In this document: in pieces, positions 25,319 through 33,416 of the stretch
How the letters are laid out: every line of letters starts with the position of its first letter
How positions within the stretch are numbered: the stretch's first letter is position 1
Assembly (NCBI GenBank): GCA_032160165.1
Contig: JAVHWA010000074.1
Span: 1-64,000, forward strand
Reading direction: 5' to 3'
DNA: 64,000 nucleotides
DNA from: QHXM01 sp032160165
GTDB lineage: Bacteria; Acidobacteriota; Blastocatellia; Pyrinomonadales; Pyrinomonadaceae
The notes under the pieces: model-generated
The model's input: only the letters and a program-made list of their open reading frames with translations
Database searches by the model: none
What the model was told of the DNA's origin: nothing
Made by a program: the position numbers and the translations under genes

Positions 25319-26389
25319 ATGCATAAATCCGATTCTCAGTTCTTACAGCACACTTCGCGCCTCCTCTGCTTTTCACTGATCGTCATTAGCTTAATGCTGA
25401 TGACGGGCTGCGCGAGTTTGTTTGGCATCAAGCGGTCAGTGAAAGTGCCGCCGCTGCTGGGACCTTTAGCAGAGGCCAACACGACTCAACTGTTCGCAGA
25501 GGTCAACCGCCTGGCCGGTATACGATCGATAAAAGGAAAGGTCGACATACAGGTCCAGGACAATTCGTTCGCTGAGGCAGGCCTCGCCGAGAAATACAGG
25601 GCAGCGGATGGGACGGTGTATGTGCAGCGTCCCGGCCAGATCTATCTACGTATTCAGGTTCCATTCGTAGGAACTGACGTCGCGCAGATGACGTCTGATG
25701 GTCAACATTTCCGCGTGGCCGTTCTGCAGGGGGACGAGAAGCTTCGCCGCTTTGTGTTGGGCACGAACGACGCCGTCTATCCGAAGCTGGCGATGGATGA
25801 ATATGGCAAGGGCGAAAAGGATAAGAAAGGTGCCAAGCGCGAACAGACTGTTAACGTGCTCTCCAGTCTGCGTCCGCAACACTTCACCGAAGCATTGATG
25901 GTGCTGCCGATTAAACCCCGCGAAGAGACGGGGCTGATCTATTCGCAGACCGAATTCTATCAGGAAGAACCCGATACCCGTCCGCGGGCGAAGAAGGACG
26001 AGCGGGTCACGCGGGGCTATTACCTATTGGACGAACTTACGCCCGGCGGCGATACCGGCGCCCGCACGTTGCGCCGTTTCTGGTTCGATCGCGTCGGCGG
26101 CATACATCTCGCCCGCATTCAGACATTCGAGAAGGACGGGACGCTGGTCTCAGACGTCTCCTACACTGATCCAAAAAACTTCGGTGATGGTCGCGTGGTA
26201 ATGCCCGGGCGGGTGGAGTTAACGCGGCCGCGGGACAGATATAAATTGAGCATCACCTATCAATCACCCGATGCGGTCGAATTCGATCGCGAATTCCCGT
26301 CGAGCGTTTTTGTACTTCCGAATAAGTGGGAGCTACCTGAGATGAATCTCGACGAGCGCGAAAAGCAGCGGGTCACGGGCCGACAGTAA
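25319..26389 (+). CDS. Outer-membrane lipoprotein with LolA/LolB-like fold (DUF4292-like)
   Basis: This 356-residue lipoprotein has a long signal sequence ending in a lipobox, 'LMLMTGCASLF' (Cys near residue 31). The mature part starts with 'LFAEVNRLAGIRSIKGKVDI' and continues through strand-rich 'VYVQRPGQIYLRIQVPFVG' and 'DVAQMTSDGQHFRVAVLQGD', the pattern of the LolA/LolB/DUF4292 superfamily that binds lipoprotein acyl chains. Later segments ('TLRRFWFDRVGGIHLARIQT', 'ELTRPRDRYKLSITY') complete the half-barrel. As a lipidated LolA-fold protein next to an FtsX-type permease, a LolD-type ATPase and a second LolA-like carrier, it may play the role of LolB (outer-membrane receptor). That role is inference. 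No SD is obvious. Confidence 0.7.
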   Translation: MHKSDSQFLQHTSRLLCFSLIVISLMLMTGCASLFGIKRSVKVPPLLGPLAEANTTQLFAEVNRLAGIRSIKGKVDIQVQDNSFAEAGLAEKYRAADGTVYVQRPGQIYLRIQVPFVGTDVAQMTSDGQHFRVAVLQGDEKLRRFVLGTNDAVYPKLAMDEYGKGEKDKKGAKREQTVNVLSSLRPQHFTEALMVLPIKPREETGLIYSQTEFYQEEPDTRPRAKKDERVTRGYYLLDELTPGGDTGARTLRRFWFDRVGGIHLARIQTFEKDGTLVSDVSYTDPKNFGDGRVVMPGRVELTRPRDRYKLSITYQSPDAVEFDREFPSSVFVLPNKWELPEMNLDEREKQRVTGRQ

Positions 26390-26469
26390 GAGGGCAGGCG
26401 GATACCAATCGTCGAATCGATCATTGAGCTTTAACCGGACCCGAATCACCGACGCCCGCCTCCTGGGTA

Positions 26470-27567
26470 ATGGATAATCTGATCACAGCCAATATTCGAC
26501 AGCGTCCCATTCGCTCGTTGGTGAGCGTAGTGGGCGTGGCACTCGGCGTAGCGTTAGTGATGCTGTTCACCGGCCTCGCGCGCGGTATGTCGAAAGACCT
26601 CGAGCGTCGTTCTCAAAACGTGCGGGCGGAAATCATTTTCACTCGGCCGGGTACGATGGACAATGTAACCAGCTCAACGGCAAACCTCAGCACCAGGTAT
26701 GTTGAGAAGTTGCAAGCCACAGAGGGCGTCCAGGCGGCTATTCCGGTGATCGTCTACGTCCTTCAGGGCGGAGCGGGGTTTGGCTTTGAACGTATCGAGG
26801 GCGTCGATTGGCAAGCCTATGCCGGCATGAATAATATGCAGCTCGAGGAGGGTCATCCGCCCCAACCCGGCGAGATTGTTATTGATAAAGTAAAGGCGCG
26901 CAACAACGCTCTTACCATTGGAAGCACGATCGCTCTTTTCGGAGACAAACTTTACCGAGTGGCCGGCATTTACTCGCCGGAATCCGGCGCGCGCATTAAG
27001 ATGCCTATTGCGACAATGCAGGAGGTACTTGAGGCGCCCGGCAAATGTACTTATATTCTCGTTAAAGCCAGAGAAGGTGTGAGCGAAAAGGAATTGGCCG
27101 ATCGAATTGATAAGGGCATACCGGGTAACAAAGTCCAGTTCACGCGCGATGTGTTTACCAGCCTCGAAAGCAGAATTCCTTACCTTGGACTGTTTCTCAA
27201 AGTACTTGTCGGTCTGGCAGCTGTGGTCAGCGCGCTCGTAGTCATGTTGGCGATGTACACGACGATTACTGAACGCACTCGCGAGATCGGCATCCTGAAG
27301 GCAATGGGAGCGTCGCGCGGATACATTATCGGTGTAATTGAAAAGGAAGCTATTCTGATTAGCCTACTTGGGTTGATATTGGGTTTTGCGGTAGCACTGA
27401 TTGCGGGAGCGCTGATTCATCGCTACTACGATTTGGTCTTCGAGTATGGCTGGGGCTGGGCGGTAACCGCCGCCGGGATCGGGCTCCTGGGAGGCGTAAT
27501 CGGCGCGCTCTACCCGGCGGTCCGCGCAGCGAACCTGGACGCTGTCAGCGCACTAGCGTACGAGTGA
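26470..27567 (+). CDS. ABC transporter permease, FtsX/MacB/LolC-E type
   Basis: The 365-residue inner-membrane protein has one N-terminal membrane helix ('SLVSVVGVALGVALVMLFTG'), a large periplasmic domain (about residues 45-245) and three C-terminal helices ('LVGLAAVVSALVVMLAMYTT', 'ILISLLGLILGFAVALIAGA', 'AAGIGLLGGVIGALYPAVRA'). The conserved cytoplasmic coupling segment is 'ERTREIGILKAMGASRGYII'. This topology is that of type VII ABC mechanotransmission systems such as MacB, FtsX and LolCDE. The ATPase gene follows 64 bases later. The stop codon lies inside a heptamer hairpin. No SD before the ATG at 26470 is strong. Confidence 0.88.
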   Translation: MDNLITANIRQRPIRSLVSVVGVALGVALVMLFTGLARGMSKDLERRSQNVRAEIIFTRPGTMDNVTSSTANLSTRYVEKLQATEGVQAAIPVIVYVLQGGAGFGFERIEGVDWQAYAGMNNMQLEEGHPPQPGEIVIDKVKARNNALTIGSTIALFGDKLYRVAGIYSPESGARIKMPIATMQEVLEAPGKCTYILVKAREGVSEKELADRIDKGIPGNKVQFTRDVFTSLESRIPYLGLFLKVLVGLAAVVSALVVMLAMYTTITERTREIGILKAMGASRGYIIGVIEKEAILISLLGLILGFAVALIAGALIHRYYDLVFEYGWGWAVTAAGIGLLGGVIGALYPAVRAANLDAVSALAYE

Positions 27568-27625
27568 TAAGTGATAGGTGATGGGTGATAAGACGAAGGT
27601 CACTACCCATCACCTGTCACCATCC
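27564..27625. repeat. Heptamer-array hairpin (unit GTGATAA/GTGATGG) between permease and ATPase genes
   Basis: The left arm is GTGATAA GTGATAG GTGATGG GTGATAA (27564-27591). The right arm is ACCCATC ACCTGTC ACC (about 27599-27625). The permease stop TGA is inside the first unit. The ATPase frame is open back through the repeat to 27578, but the repeat translation is not family sequence. Confidence 0.85.
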
Positions 27626-27631
27626 CTAAAC

Positions 27632-28324
27632 ATGCAGACGATATTACAAGCTGAGAAGATCGAGAAAGTCTACCGCGTCGGCAAGGTTGATGTGCCCGCG
27701 CTGCGTGGCGTATCGCTGGAGGTCCAGGAAGGGGAGTTCGTCGCTATCATGGGGCCTTCCGGATGCGGCAAGTCGACGATGCTGCATCTGCTTGGAGGCC
27801 TGTTAACACCCACACGTGGTCGCATCGTTCTCGATGGCGAAGACATGACCGCAGCCTCAGACGCGAAGCGTACCGACATCCGCCGGCGCAAGATCGGATT
27901 CGTGTTTCAGCGCTTTAATCTTTTCCCTACGCTTACGGCTGAGGGAAACTTGCGCCTTGCCGAGAGCATACATAGCAATGGAAAGGATGATCCTGAAAGG
28001 CGCCGCGAAGTTTTGAAATTGCTTCGGCTTCAGGACAAGATGCATCACAAGCCTTTGGAACTCTCCGGCGGCGAACAACAACGCGTGGCTCTCGCCCGCG
28101 CCGTGGTTACGCGTCCAGCCATTATCCTCGCCGACGAACCGACCGGAAATCTCGATACAGAAAACTCTGCAATAGTTCTCAACATGTTTCAGGAACTTAA
28201 CTATCGGTTTAATCAAACGGTGGTAATGATCACTCACAACCCCGAAGCGGCCGCGATGTGTAAACGCATAGTACAGATGCGTGATGGGCTCATCGTCGAA
28301 CCGGCACAAAACGTGCAGATGTAG
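27632..28324 (+). CDS. ABC transporter ATP-binding protein, LolD/MacB type
   Basis: The 230-residue ATPase has Walker A 'IMGPSGCGKSTMLHLLGGLL', Q-loop 'FVFQRFNLFPTLTAEGNLRL', signature 'LSGGEQQRVALARAVVTRP', Walker B 'IILADEPTGNLDTENS' and the H-loop 'VVMITHNPEAA'. 'GNLDT' after Walker B is the LolD/MacB/FtsE hallmark. It would drive the permease encoded just upstream. ATG 27632 gives the standard family start ('MQTILQAEKIEKVYRVG'); the alternative upstream start would add 18 residues translated from a repeat hairpin. Confidence 0.93.
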   Translation: MQTILQAEKIEKVYRVGKVDVPALRGVSLEVQEGEFVAIMGPSGCGKSTMLHLLGGLLTPTRGRIVLDGEDMTAASDAKRTDIRRRKIGFVFQRFNLFPTLTAEGNLRLAESIHSNGKDDPERRREVLKLLRLQDKMHHKPLELSGGEQQRVALARAVVTRPAIILADEPTGNLDTENSAIVLNMFQELNYRFNQTVVMITHNPEAAAMCKRIVQMRDGLIVEPAQNVQM

Positions 28325-28491
28325 ATTCGTGGGTGTTTGAAGGGGCCGCGCGTTGAGGAAAAGCAGTAGGTGACAACAGCGAGGCGCAGGTCAACTCCGA
28401 CAGTTGTCGAATAATTTTGCAGGCTGCTCGTCAGTAATAAGAACTTTGTTCTCTTACGTGCAATCCCAACCACGCGATCGGTAATCAAAGC

Positions 28492-28863
28492 ATGGGATAC
28501 CTCGGTGGACTCGTAAAGAAGCTCTTCTTCTGGGGTTATGCCAGAAACACCTGGCAATATGACGTATTGTGCGCGCTGATACTGGCATTTATTTTCCTGA
28601 CACCCCTGAGATGGTTTGATGGCGGCGCCGCGATGAAGTACTGGTCGAATGGCGAACCAGTCACCAGCGCCGGGCATCAAAAACCGGTCGCCACTACGGT
28701 TGTCTTATCGATAGGGGCGGATTTCTCGGCCCAAATGACGCAAAACGAGATGGAAAGTCGGGTTCGCGTCCTTACAGGACGCCCTGATGCGCAGGTTTTG
28801 AAGGTATCGCCGAGGAGAGATGAAAGCGGCAAAATCGTCGCTTTCGAGGTTGACATACAGTAA
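28492..28863 (+). CDS. Small single-span membrane protein of unknown function
   Basis: This 123-residue protein has one clear membrane segment ('YDVLCALILAFIFLTPLRWF', about 23-42) with a short basic cytoplasmic N-terminus and a soluble, probably periplasmic, C-terminal domain of about 80 residues ('TTVVLSIGADFSAQMTQNEM', 'RVRVLTGRPDAQVLKVSPRR'). It sits between the Lol-like ATPase gene and the LolA-like gene on the same strand. No family is recognised. Its topology would suit an accessory subunit of the transporter, which is inference from position. No strong SD is visible. Confidence 0.55.
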   Translation: MGYLGGLVKKLFFWGYARNTWQYDVLCALILAFIFLTPLRWFDGGAAMKYWSNGEPVTSAGHQKPVATTVVLSIGADFSAQMTQNEMESRVRVLTGRPDAQVLKVSPRRDESGKIVAFEVDIQ

Positions 28864-28930
28864 TCATCCACTGATAATCGGCAGGATTTGCAGACTTCAC
28901 CCCCGGAGTCTGATATTAAGAGGAGTTTTT

Positions 28931-29626
28931 ATGAGAAGGATCGTTCCCCTTGGCCTTTTGGTCGCGCTCTTGTTCGTAACGGTAGCTGTCAGCTCCCCTA
29001 CGGATGCGAACGCGCAAGGCGCGGGATTCATCAGTTCGTTGTTGAATCGCATGGAGCGCAACAGGCAGAGCCTTAAGTCACTGCGCGCCTCTGTGTATAT
29101 GGAAAAGTTTAACTCGCAGACGCAGGATAAGGATACCTACAGAGGAGTTGTTCTCTACGTCCCCGCAGCGGGGCGGAATGCCTACGTCCGGGTCGACTGG
29201 AGCGAACCGCGAGTGGAAACTCTGGCGGTCGCAAATGGTCAATTTAAGTTATTCCGTCCACGGCTCAATACTGTCTACTTCGGAAATTCAAGTTCGGGTA
29301 AGAACAAAGTTGGCGGTGCCTTCGAGTTCTTGAACATGTCGCGCCAGCAGCTGGCGAGTCGTTACGATATGCAGTACATGGGCGAGGAGACTCTTTACGG
29401 CGGCGTCGCAACCACGCACGTCAAGCTGCTGCCGAAGGGTGGCGCGAGTTTCAAATGGGCAGAAGCCTGGATCGATGCGGGCGGTATGCCGGTGCAGACC
29501 AAGGTGATCGAGAAGAACGACGACTCCACCTCGGTACGACTGACGGACTTGCAGCGCAATGCGAATATTTCGCTGGACCAGTTTGACTTAAAGCTGGCAT
29601 CGTCGGTTAAGCGAATACCGGCCTAA
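28931..29626 (+). CDS. LolA-like outer membrane lipoprotein-sorting protein
   Basis: This 231-residue periplasmic protein has an N-terminal signal peptide ('MRRIVPLGLLVALLFVTVAV', cleavage near 'ANAQ'). AGGAG ten bases upstream fixes the ATG at 28931 even though the frame is open further back. The mature chain starts with a helix 'SSLLNRMERNRQSLKSLRAS', followed by strands 'VYMEKFNSQTQDKDTYRG', 'AYVRVDWSEPRVETLAVANG' and 'QFKLFRPRLNTVYFG', the unclosed barrel of LolA/LolB. The later 'EAWIDAGGMPVQTKVIEKND' and 'SVRLTDLQRN' match the LolA family's last strands. It would carry lipoproteins or other amphiphiles across the periplasm. A hairpin at 29651-29688 may end the operon. Confidence 0.82.
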   Translation: MRRIVPLGLLVALLFVTVAVSSPTDANAQGAGFISSLLNRMERNRQSLKSLRASVYMEKFNSQTQDKDTYRGVVLYVPAAGRNAYVRVDWSEPRVETLAVANGQFKLFRPRLNTVYFGNSSSGKNKVGGAFEFLNMSRQQLASRYDMQYMGEETLYGGVATTHVKLLPKGGASFKWAEAWIDAGGMPVQTKVIEKNDDSTSVRLTDLQRNANISLDQFDLKLASSVKRIPA

Positions 29627-29650
29627 GAAGGGTCCTGCGGTTTTTCAGGA

Positions 29651-29695
29651 GCAAAGGGCTTCGGCGTCGAAAGACCGGAGCCCTTCGCTATTTGA
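29651..29695 (+). terminator. Terminator-like hairpin after the LolA-like gene
   Basis: GCAAAGGGCTTCGG (29651-29664) pairs with CCGGAGCCCTTCGC (29675-29688) with two imperfect positions; TATTTGA follows. The U-run is short. Confidence 0.45.
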
Positions 29696-29803
29696 TGTGC
29701 TCAACCGGCTTCTTGCCAACGACAGAACGTTTCGCATATTCTTCCTGCTAATCTTTGCAGGCCCAATAGTAAACAAGGAAAGCGAATTGGTATTTACGAT
29801 TTG

Positions 29804-30808
29804 ATGAAGCGAAGCAAATTCCTGCGGCTAAAGTTGCGCGAGGCGAGTTTTATCTCGCGCGCGCTACTCTCTACCAAGCATCCGGTGCTGGCGCACATTA
29901 TCCCCATGCGCCGATGCAATCTCGCGTGCGGCTACTGCAACGAGTACGACAAAGTTTCTGATCCAGTGCCGCTCGAGGCGATGGACCGCCGTATCGATAA
30001 GCTGGGAGAGCTGGGAACCTCTATCGTGACGATCTCCGGCGGCGAGCCATTGATGCATCCCGAGCTGGACAAGATCATCAGCCGCATCCGCCGGCACAAG
30101 ATGATCGCCGGGTTGATCTCCAACGGTTATTACTTCACGCCGGAGCGTATCAAACGGCTCAATGCGGCGGGGCTTGAGTATCTTCAGATCAGTATCGATA
30201 ACGTCGAGCCCGATGAGGTGTCGAAGAAGAGTCTGAAGGTGCTGGATCAGAAGCTTCAGCGACTGGCGGAGCACGCAGAGTTTCACGTCAACATCAATTC
30301 AGTGATTGGCGGTGGCATTAAGACGCCGGAAGACGCGCTGGTGATTGCACGTCGCGCCGTCGAGCTGGGGTTCTCGAGTACTGTAGGGGTGATACACGAC
30401 AACGACGGAACTTTGAAGCCACTGAATGAACGAGAGAAAGAGATCTTTCAGCAGGTCAAGAAACTGGGCAACCGGGACCACGCGCGGCTCAACTGGTTTC
30501 AGGACAACATCGCGGACGGCAAGCCCTACGAATGGCGTTGTCGAGCGGGCGCGCGCTATCTCTACATCTGCGAGGAGGGCCTGGTCCATTGGTGCTCGCA
30601 GCAGCGCGGCTATCCCGACATTCCGCTGGAAGAGTACACGATGAAAGATTTCGAGCGCGAGTACAACTCGGAGAAGTGGTGCGCCCCGACCTGCACGCTT
30701 CAGTGTGTTCATCAGGTGGGAATCCTCGACAACTGGCGACACCCGCAAACGACTCCCAATGCATCCGGCAACAAAGACTCCGTTGGCCAGATGGTGCGTG
30801 CTGATTGA
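29804..30808 (+). CDS. Radical SAM protein with SPASM/twitch-type C-terminal cysteines
   Basis: The 334-residue protein has the radical SAM cluster motif 'CNLACGYCNEY' (CxxxCxxC, about residues 38-45) and the SAM-binding 'TISGGEPLMHPELDKI'. 'LQISIDNVEPDEVSKK' follows the usual barrel order. The C-terminal third carries six cysteines ('WRCRAG', 'YICEEG', 'WCSQQRG', 'WCAPTCTLQC'), the spacing expected for one or two auxiliary iron-sulfur clusters of the SPASM/twitch type. Related enzymes modify peptides, cofactors or lipids (PqqE, NirJ, HpnH-like). No precursor peptide or substrate enzyme is adjacent, so the reaction is unknown. ATG 29804 is preferred over TTG 29801. Confidence 0.85.
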   Translation: MKRSKFLRLKLREASFISRALLSTKHPVLAHIIPMRRCNLACGYCNEYDKVSDPVPLEAMDRRIDKLGELGTSIVTISGGEPLMHPELDKIISRIRRHKMIAGLISNGYYFTPERIKRLNAAGLEYLQISIDNVEPDEVSKKSLKVLDQKLQRLAEHAEFHVNINSVIGGGIKTPEDALVIARRAVELGFSSTVGVIHDNDGTLKPLNEREKEIFQQVKKLGNRDHARLNWFQDNIADGKPYEWRCRAGARYLYICEEGLVHWCSQQRGYPDIPLEEYTMKDFEREYNSEKWCAPTCTLQCVHQVGILDNWRHPQTTPNASGNKDSVGQMVRAD

Positions 30809-30872
30809 TCGTTCGGTAGGATCTCTATCCTAATCGGGCTTGCCACCGTTGCAATACAGTGGAGCGTCGATC

Positions 30873-31877
30873 ATGAGACGTCTTCTTCACATGTCATGCT
30901 GGCCAGCGCGAATCCTACTATTCACCCTCTTAGTAATAACATTTTCCACCTCAACCAACGCGCAGTCGGCCCCTGACATTGCAGGCAAGGGCGGATCGGT
31001 GCATCCTGGCAACGATTCAGTCCTGCTTACGACTACCGTTCTGGATCAAAAAGGAAACTACGTTGTAGGTCTGAATAATAGCGCATTCACAATTTACGAT
31101 AACAAGACGCCGCAAGCGATCAGTTACTTCGCAACCGGCGATGAGCCTGTTGCCATAGGTGTGCTAATTGATTTGTCGGGCTCGATGCTCGAACTTGGCG
31201 GCCGACCGCAGCTTAAGACGGCCGCAGATTCCGTTTTCCGTTTTCTCAGGCTTAGTCATAGTGAAAATGAATACTTCCTTATAGGATTCACTACGCGACC
31301 GCAATTGTTAACTGATTGGATTCGGGGTAGTGACGCGTTCGCGGGCGCTTTGAAGAAAGTGGTCCCAGGTACAAAGGAAGGGCTCAACACGGCCTTATAT
31401 GATGCTTGTTTTCTGGGCATCGAAAAGCTGAGGAACAGCGCTTATCGGAAGCGGGCAATGCTGCTGATTTCAGACGGACTAGATAACGAGTCGCGCTATA
31501 CGTTTAAGGAACTCCGCGACTTCATAAAAGAGTCCGATGTATTACTCTATTCAATAGGCATTTCTCCTAGTGACAACTTCTCAGGCACTACTCTCGGAAT
31601 GGAAGGCTACGCTGTTCTGAACGAGCTTTCTTCTATCACAGGCGGAGTCGCGGTATTTCCTGAGGGCAATAAGAAAATCGAGGCTGCTTTCGAACAGATT
31701 GCCATTGAGTTGCGGAATCAGTATTCCCTCGGGTTCAGGCCAGCGGAGACTAGCGCCGAGAGAAAGTGGCACAAGCTCAAAGTGAAGGTGACGCCTCCGC
31801 TAAACGCTCCACGAAATATGACTAAGCTAATTGTGCGAAGTCGCGAAGGATATTACGCGACTAAGGGCTCGCGGTGA
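30873..31877 (+). CDS. Secreted von Willebrand factor A protein, VWFA-related acidobacterial type
   Basis: The 334-residue protein has a signal peptide ('ILLFTLLVITFSTSTNAQSA') and a short N-terminal beta domain ('LLTTTVLDQKGNYVVGLNNS', 'FTIYDNKTPQAISYF'), the typical lead-in of the acidobacterial VWFA family. The VWA domain starts about residue 93 with the metal-ion-dependent adhesion site 'VLIDLSGSML' (Asp100, Ser102, Ser104), has 'LYDACFLGIEKL' and the distal Asp in 'LLISDGLDNESRYTFKEL'. It ends with the family-specific 'SLGFRPAETSAERKWHKLKV' beta region. Function in the periplasm or outside is unknown. ATG 30873 follows GGAGCG. Confidence 0.88.
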   Translation: MRRLLHMSCWPARILLFTLLVITFSTSTNAQSAPDIAGKGGSVHPGNDSVLLTTTVLDQKGNYVVGLNNSAFTIYDNKTPQAISYFATGDEPVAIGVLIDLSGSMLELGGRPQLKTAADSVFRFLRLSHSENEYFLIGFTTRPQLLTDWIRGSDAFAGALKKVVPGTKEGLNTALYDACFLGIEKLRNSAYRKRAMLLISDGLDNESRYTFKELRDFIKESDVLLYSIGISPSDNFSGTTLGMEGYAVLNELSSITGGVAVFPEGNKKIEAAFEQIAIELRNQYSLGFRPAETSAERKWHKLKVKVTPPLNAPRNMTKLIVRSREGYYATKGSR

Positions 31878-31899
31878 GGCGACGCCTCCTACCAGAATT

Positions 31900-33336
31900 C
31901 TATTGCTGCGCCTCGATATCGCCGATCTCGTGAAGCTTGACCGATCTGGATAATCCAAGTCCCGACAACCTGCCGGCCATCAGTACGATCAGTTCGCCCT
32001 GCCGGACGATACCTGCTTCCACCAGTGCGCGTTCGCCGGTCCTGACCATCGCTTCCGTGCTCTCACACGGCGAGTGATTCAGAGATTCGACTCCCCAGAT
32101 TAGAGCCAGCTCGTTCTGCACTCCTCTCGAATTGGTCAGAGCCACGATGCGTTGGTCCGGACGCAGGGCAGAGAGACGCCTGGCCATCAATCCGGACTCG
32201 GTAAAGACCGCGGTCGTCTCGATGCTCATCTCTTCGGCGGCAAACGCGGCGGCCTCGCAAAGCGCGCGACTGAACTTACCCGACTGTTTGCCCGCCCACT
32301 TATGGACCTCGCTTGAGCCGGTTTGTCTGCCGGTCTCGGCGGACTCGATAATTCGTGCCATGGTCGAGACGGCCGCAACCGGGTTCTGCCCCATTGCGGT
32401 TTCGTTAGAAAGCATAAGACAGTCTGAGCCGTCCCAGACCGCATTGGCCACATCAGAGGCTTCGGCACGAGTCGGACGCGGGTTGGTGACCATCGACTGA
32501 AGCATTTGAGTGGCGGTGATTACGAACTTACCCGCGGTGTTCGCCTGGTCGATGATTCGTTTCTGATAGACGGGCACAAGCTCAACACTAGTCTCCACGC
32601 CCAGGTCTCCGCGCGCGACCATCACCCCGTCAGCCGCGGCGATGATTTCGGCGAGATGGTCGATCGCCTCGGCCTTTTCAATCTTCGCCACCAGAGGCTG
32701 CTGACCTCCGGCGCTCTCGATGAGCGACTTGGCCTCGATGCAATCCTCGGCGCGACGTACGAATGAGAGAGCGATGTAATCCACGCCTTGTTGCACCGCC
32801 CACTGAAGATCAGTTCGATCTTTCTCTGTCAGGGAAGGAATGGGAAGTATTATGCCGGGCAGGTTGATACCTTTACGCTCGCCCAGCATGCCGCCGTTGA
32901 CGACGCGGCAGATCACATCCGTGTCTGTGGTTTGTTCGACAGCGAGTTCGATCAGCCCATCGTCCAATAGCAGGCGGGCGCCCGGCTTCACATCTCGCGC
33001 AATGCTCGTGTAATTGGTCGAGACTTCTCGCTCGTCGCCCTCAACCGGTCGCGAGGTGATTGTGAAGAGCGAATTGGCATGGAGTTGAAGTGGCTGTCCT
33101 CCTTTGAGGGTGCCAGTTCTGATCTTGGGCCCTGAGAGGTCTACCAGAATGGCGAGCGGCCGTCGTTGTCTTTCTGCGGCGGCGCGTGCGCGCGCGATAT
33201 TCTCGGCGTGTTCGTCCTGCGTGCCATGGGACATGTTGATGCGCGCACCGTTGGCGCCCGCGGCCAGCAGCGCCTCGAGGACCATGGGCTCGCGCGAGGC
33301 CGGTCCCAGCGTGACAAGGATTTTCGCTTTTCTCAC
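31900..33336 (-). CDS. pyk: Pyruvate kinase
   Basis: The 478-residue glycolytic enzyme converts PEP and ADP to pyruvate and ATP. It has 'KILVTLGPAS', 'GARINMSHG', 'LVDLSGPKIRTG' (active-site Lys), the catalytic 'PLVAKIEKAEAIDHLAEI', 'GVMVARGDLGVETS' and 'ITATQMLQSMVTNPRPTRAE'. The C-terminal allosteric domain is complete ('RSVKLHEIGDIE'). The gene reads away from the VWFA gene's end, which it faces with only 22 bases between. The frame's initiator codon at 33336 (on the minus strand) is preceded by ACACCATTATAGG on the plus strand; the SD is weak. Confidence 0.96.
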   Translation of the reverse strand: MRKAKILVTLGPASREPMVLEALLAAGANGARINMSHGTQDEHAENIARARAAAERQRRPLAILVDLSGPKIRTGTLKGGQPLQLHANSLFTITSRPVEGDEREVSTNYTSIARDVKPGARLLLDDGLIELAVEQTTDTDVICRVVNGGMLGERKGINLPGIILPIPSLTEKDRTDLQWAVQQGVDYIALSFVRRAEDCIEAKSLIESAGGQQPLVAKIEKAEAIDHLAEIIAAADGVMVARGDLGVETSVELVPVYQKRIIDQANTAGKFVITATQMLQSMVTNPRPTRAEASDVANAVWDGSDCLMLSNETAMGQNPVAAVSTMARIIESAETGRQTGSSEVHKWAGKQSGKFSRALCEAAAFAAEEMSIETTAVFTESGLMARRLSALRPDQRIVALTNSRGVQNELALIWGVESLNHSPCESTEAMVRTGERALVEAGIVRQGELIVLMAGRLSGLGLSRSVKLHEIGDIEAQQ

Positions 33337-33416
33337 TATGACACCATTATAGGTTTGTAAATCGCGAACCGTAAATCGGGACGAGAAGCGGGGGGTCTTC
33401 CATGAAGGAGGTGCGA

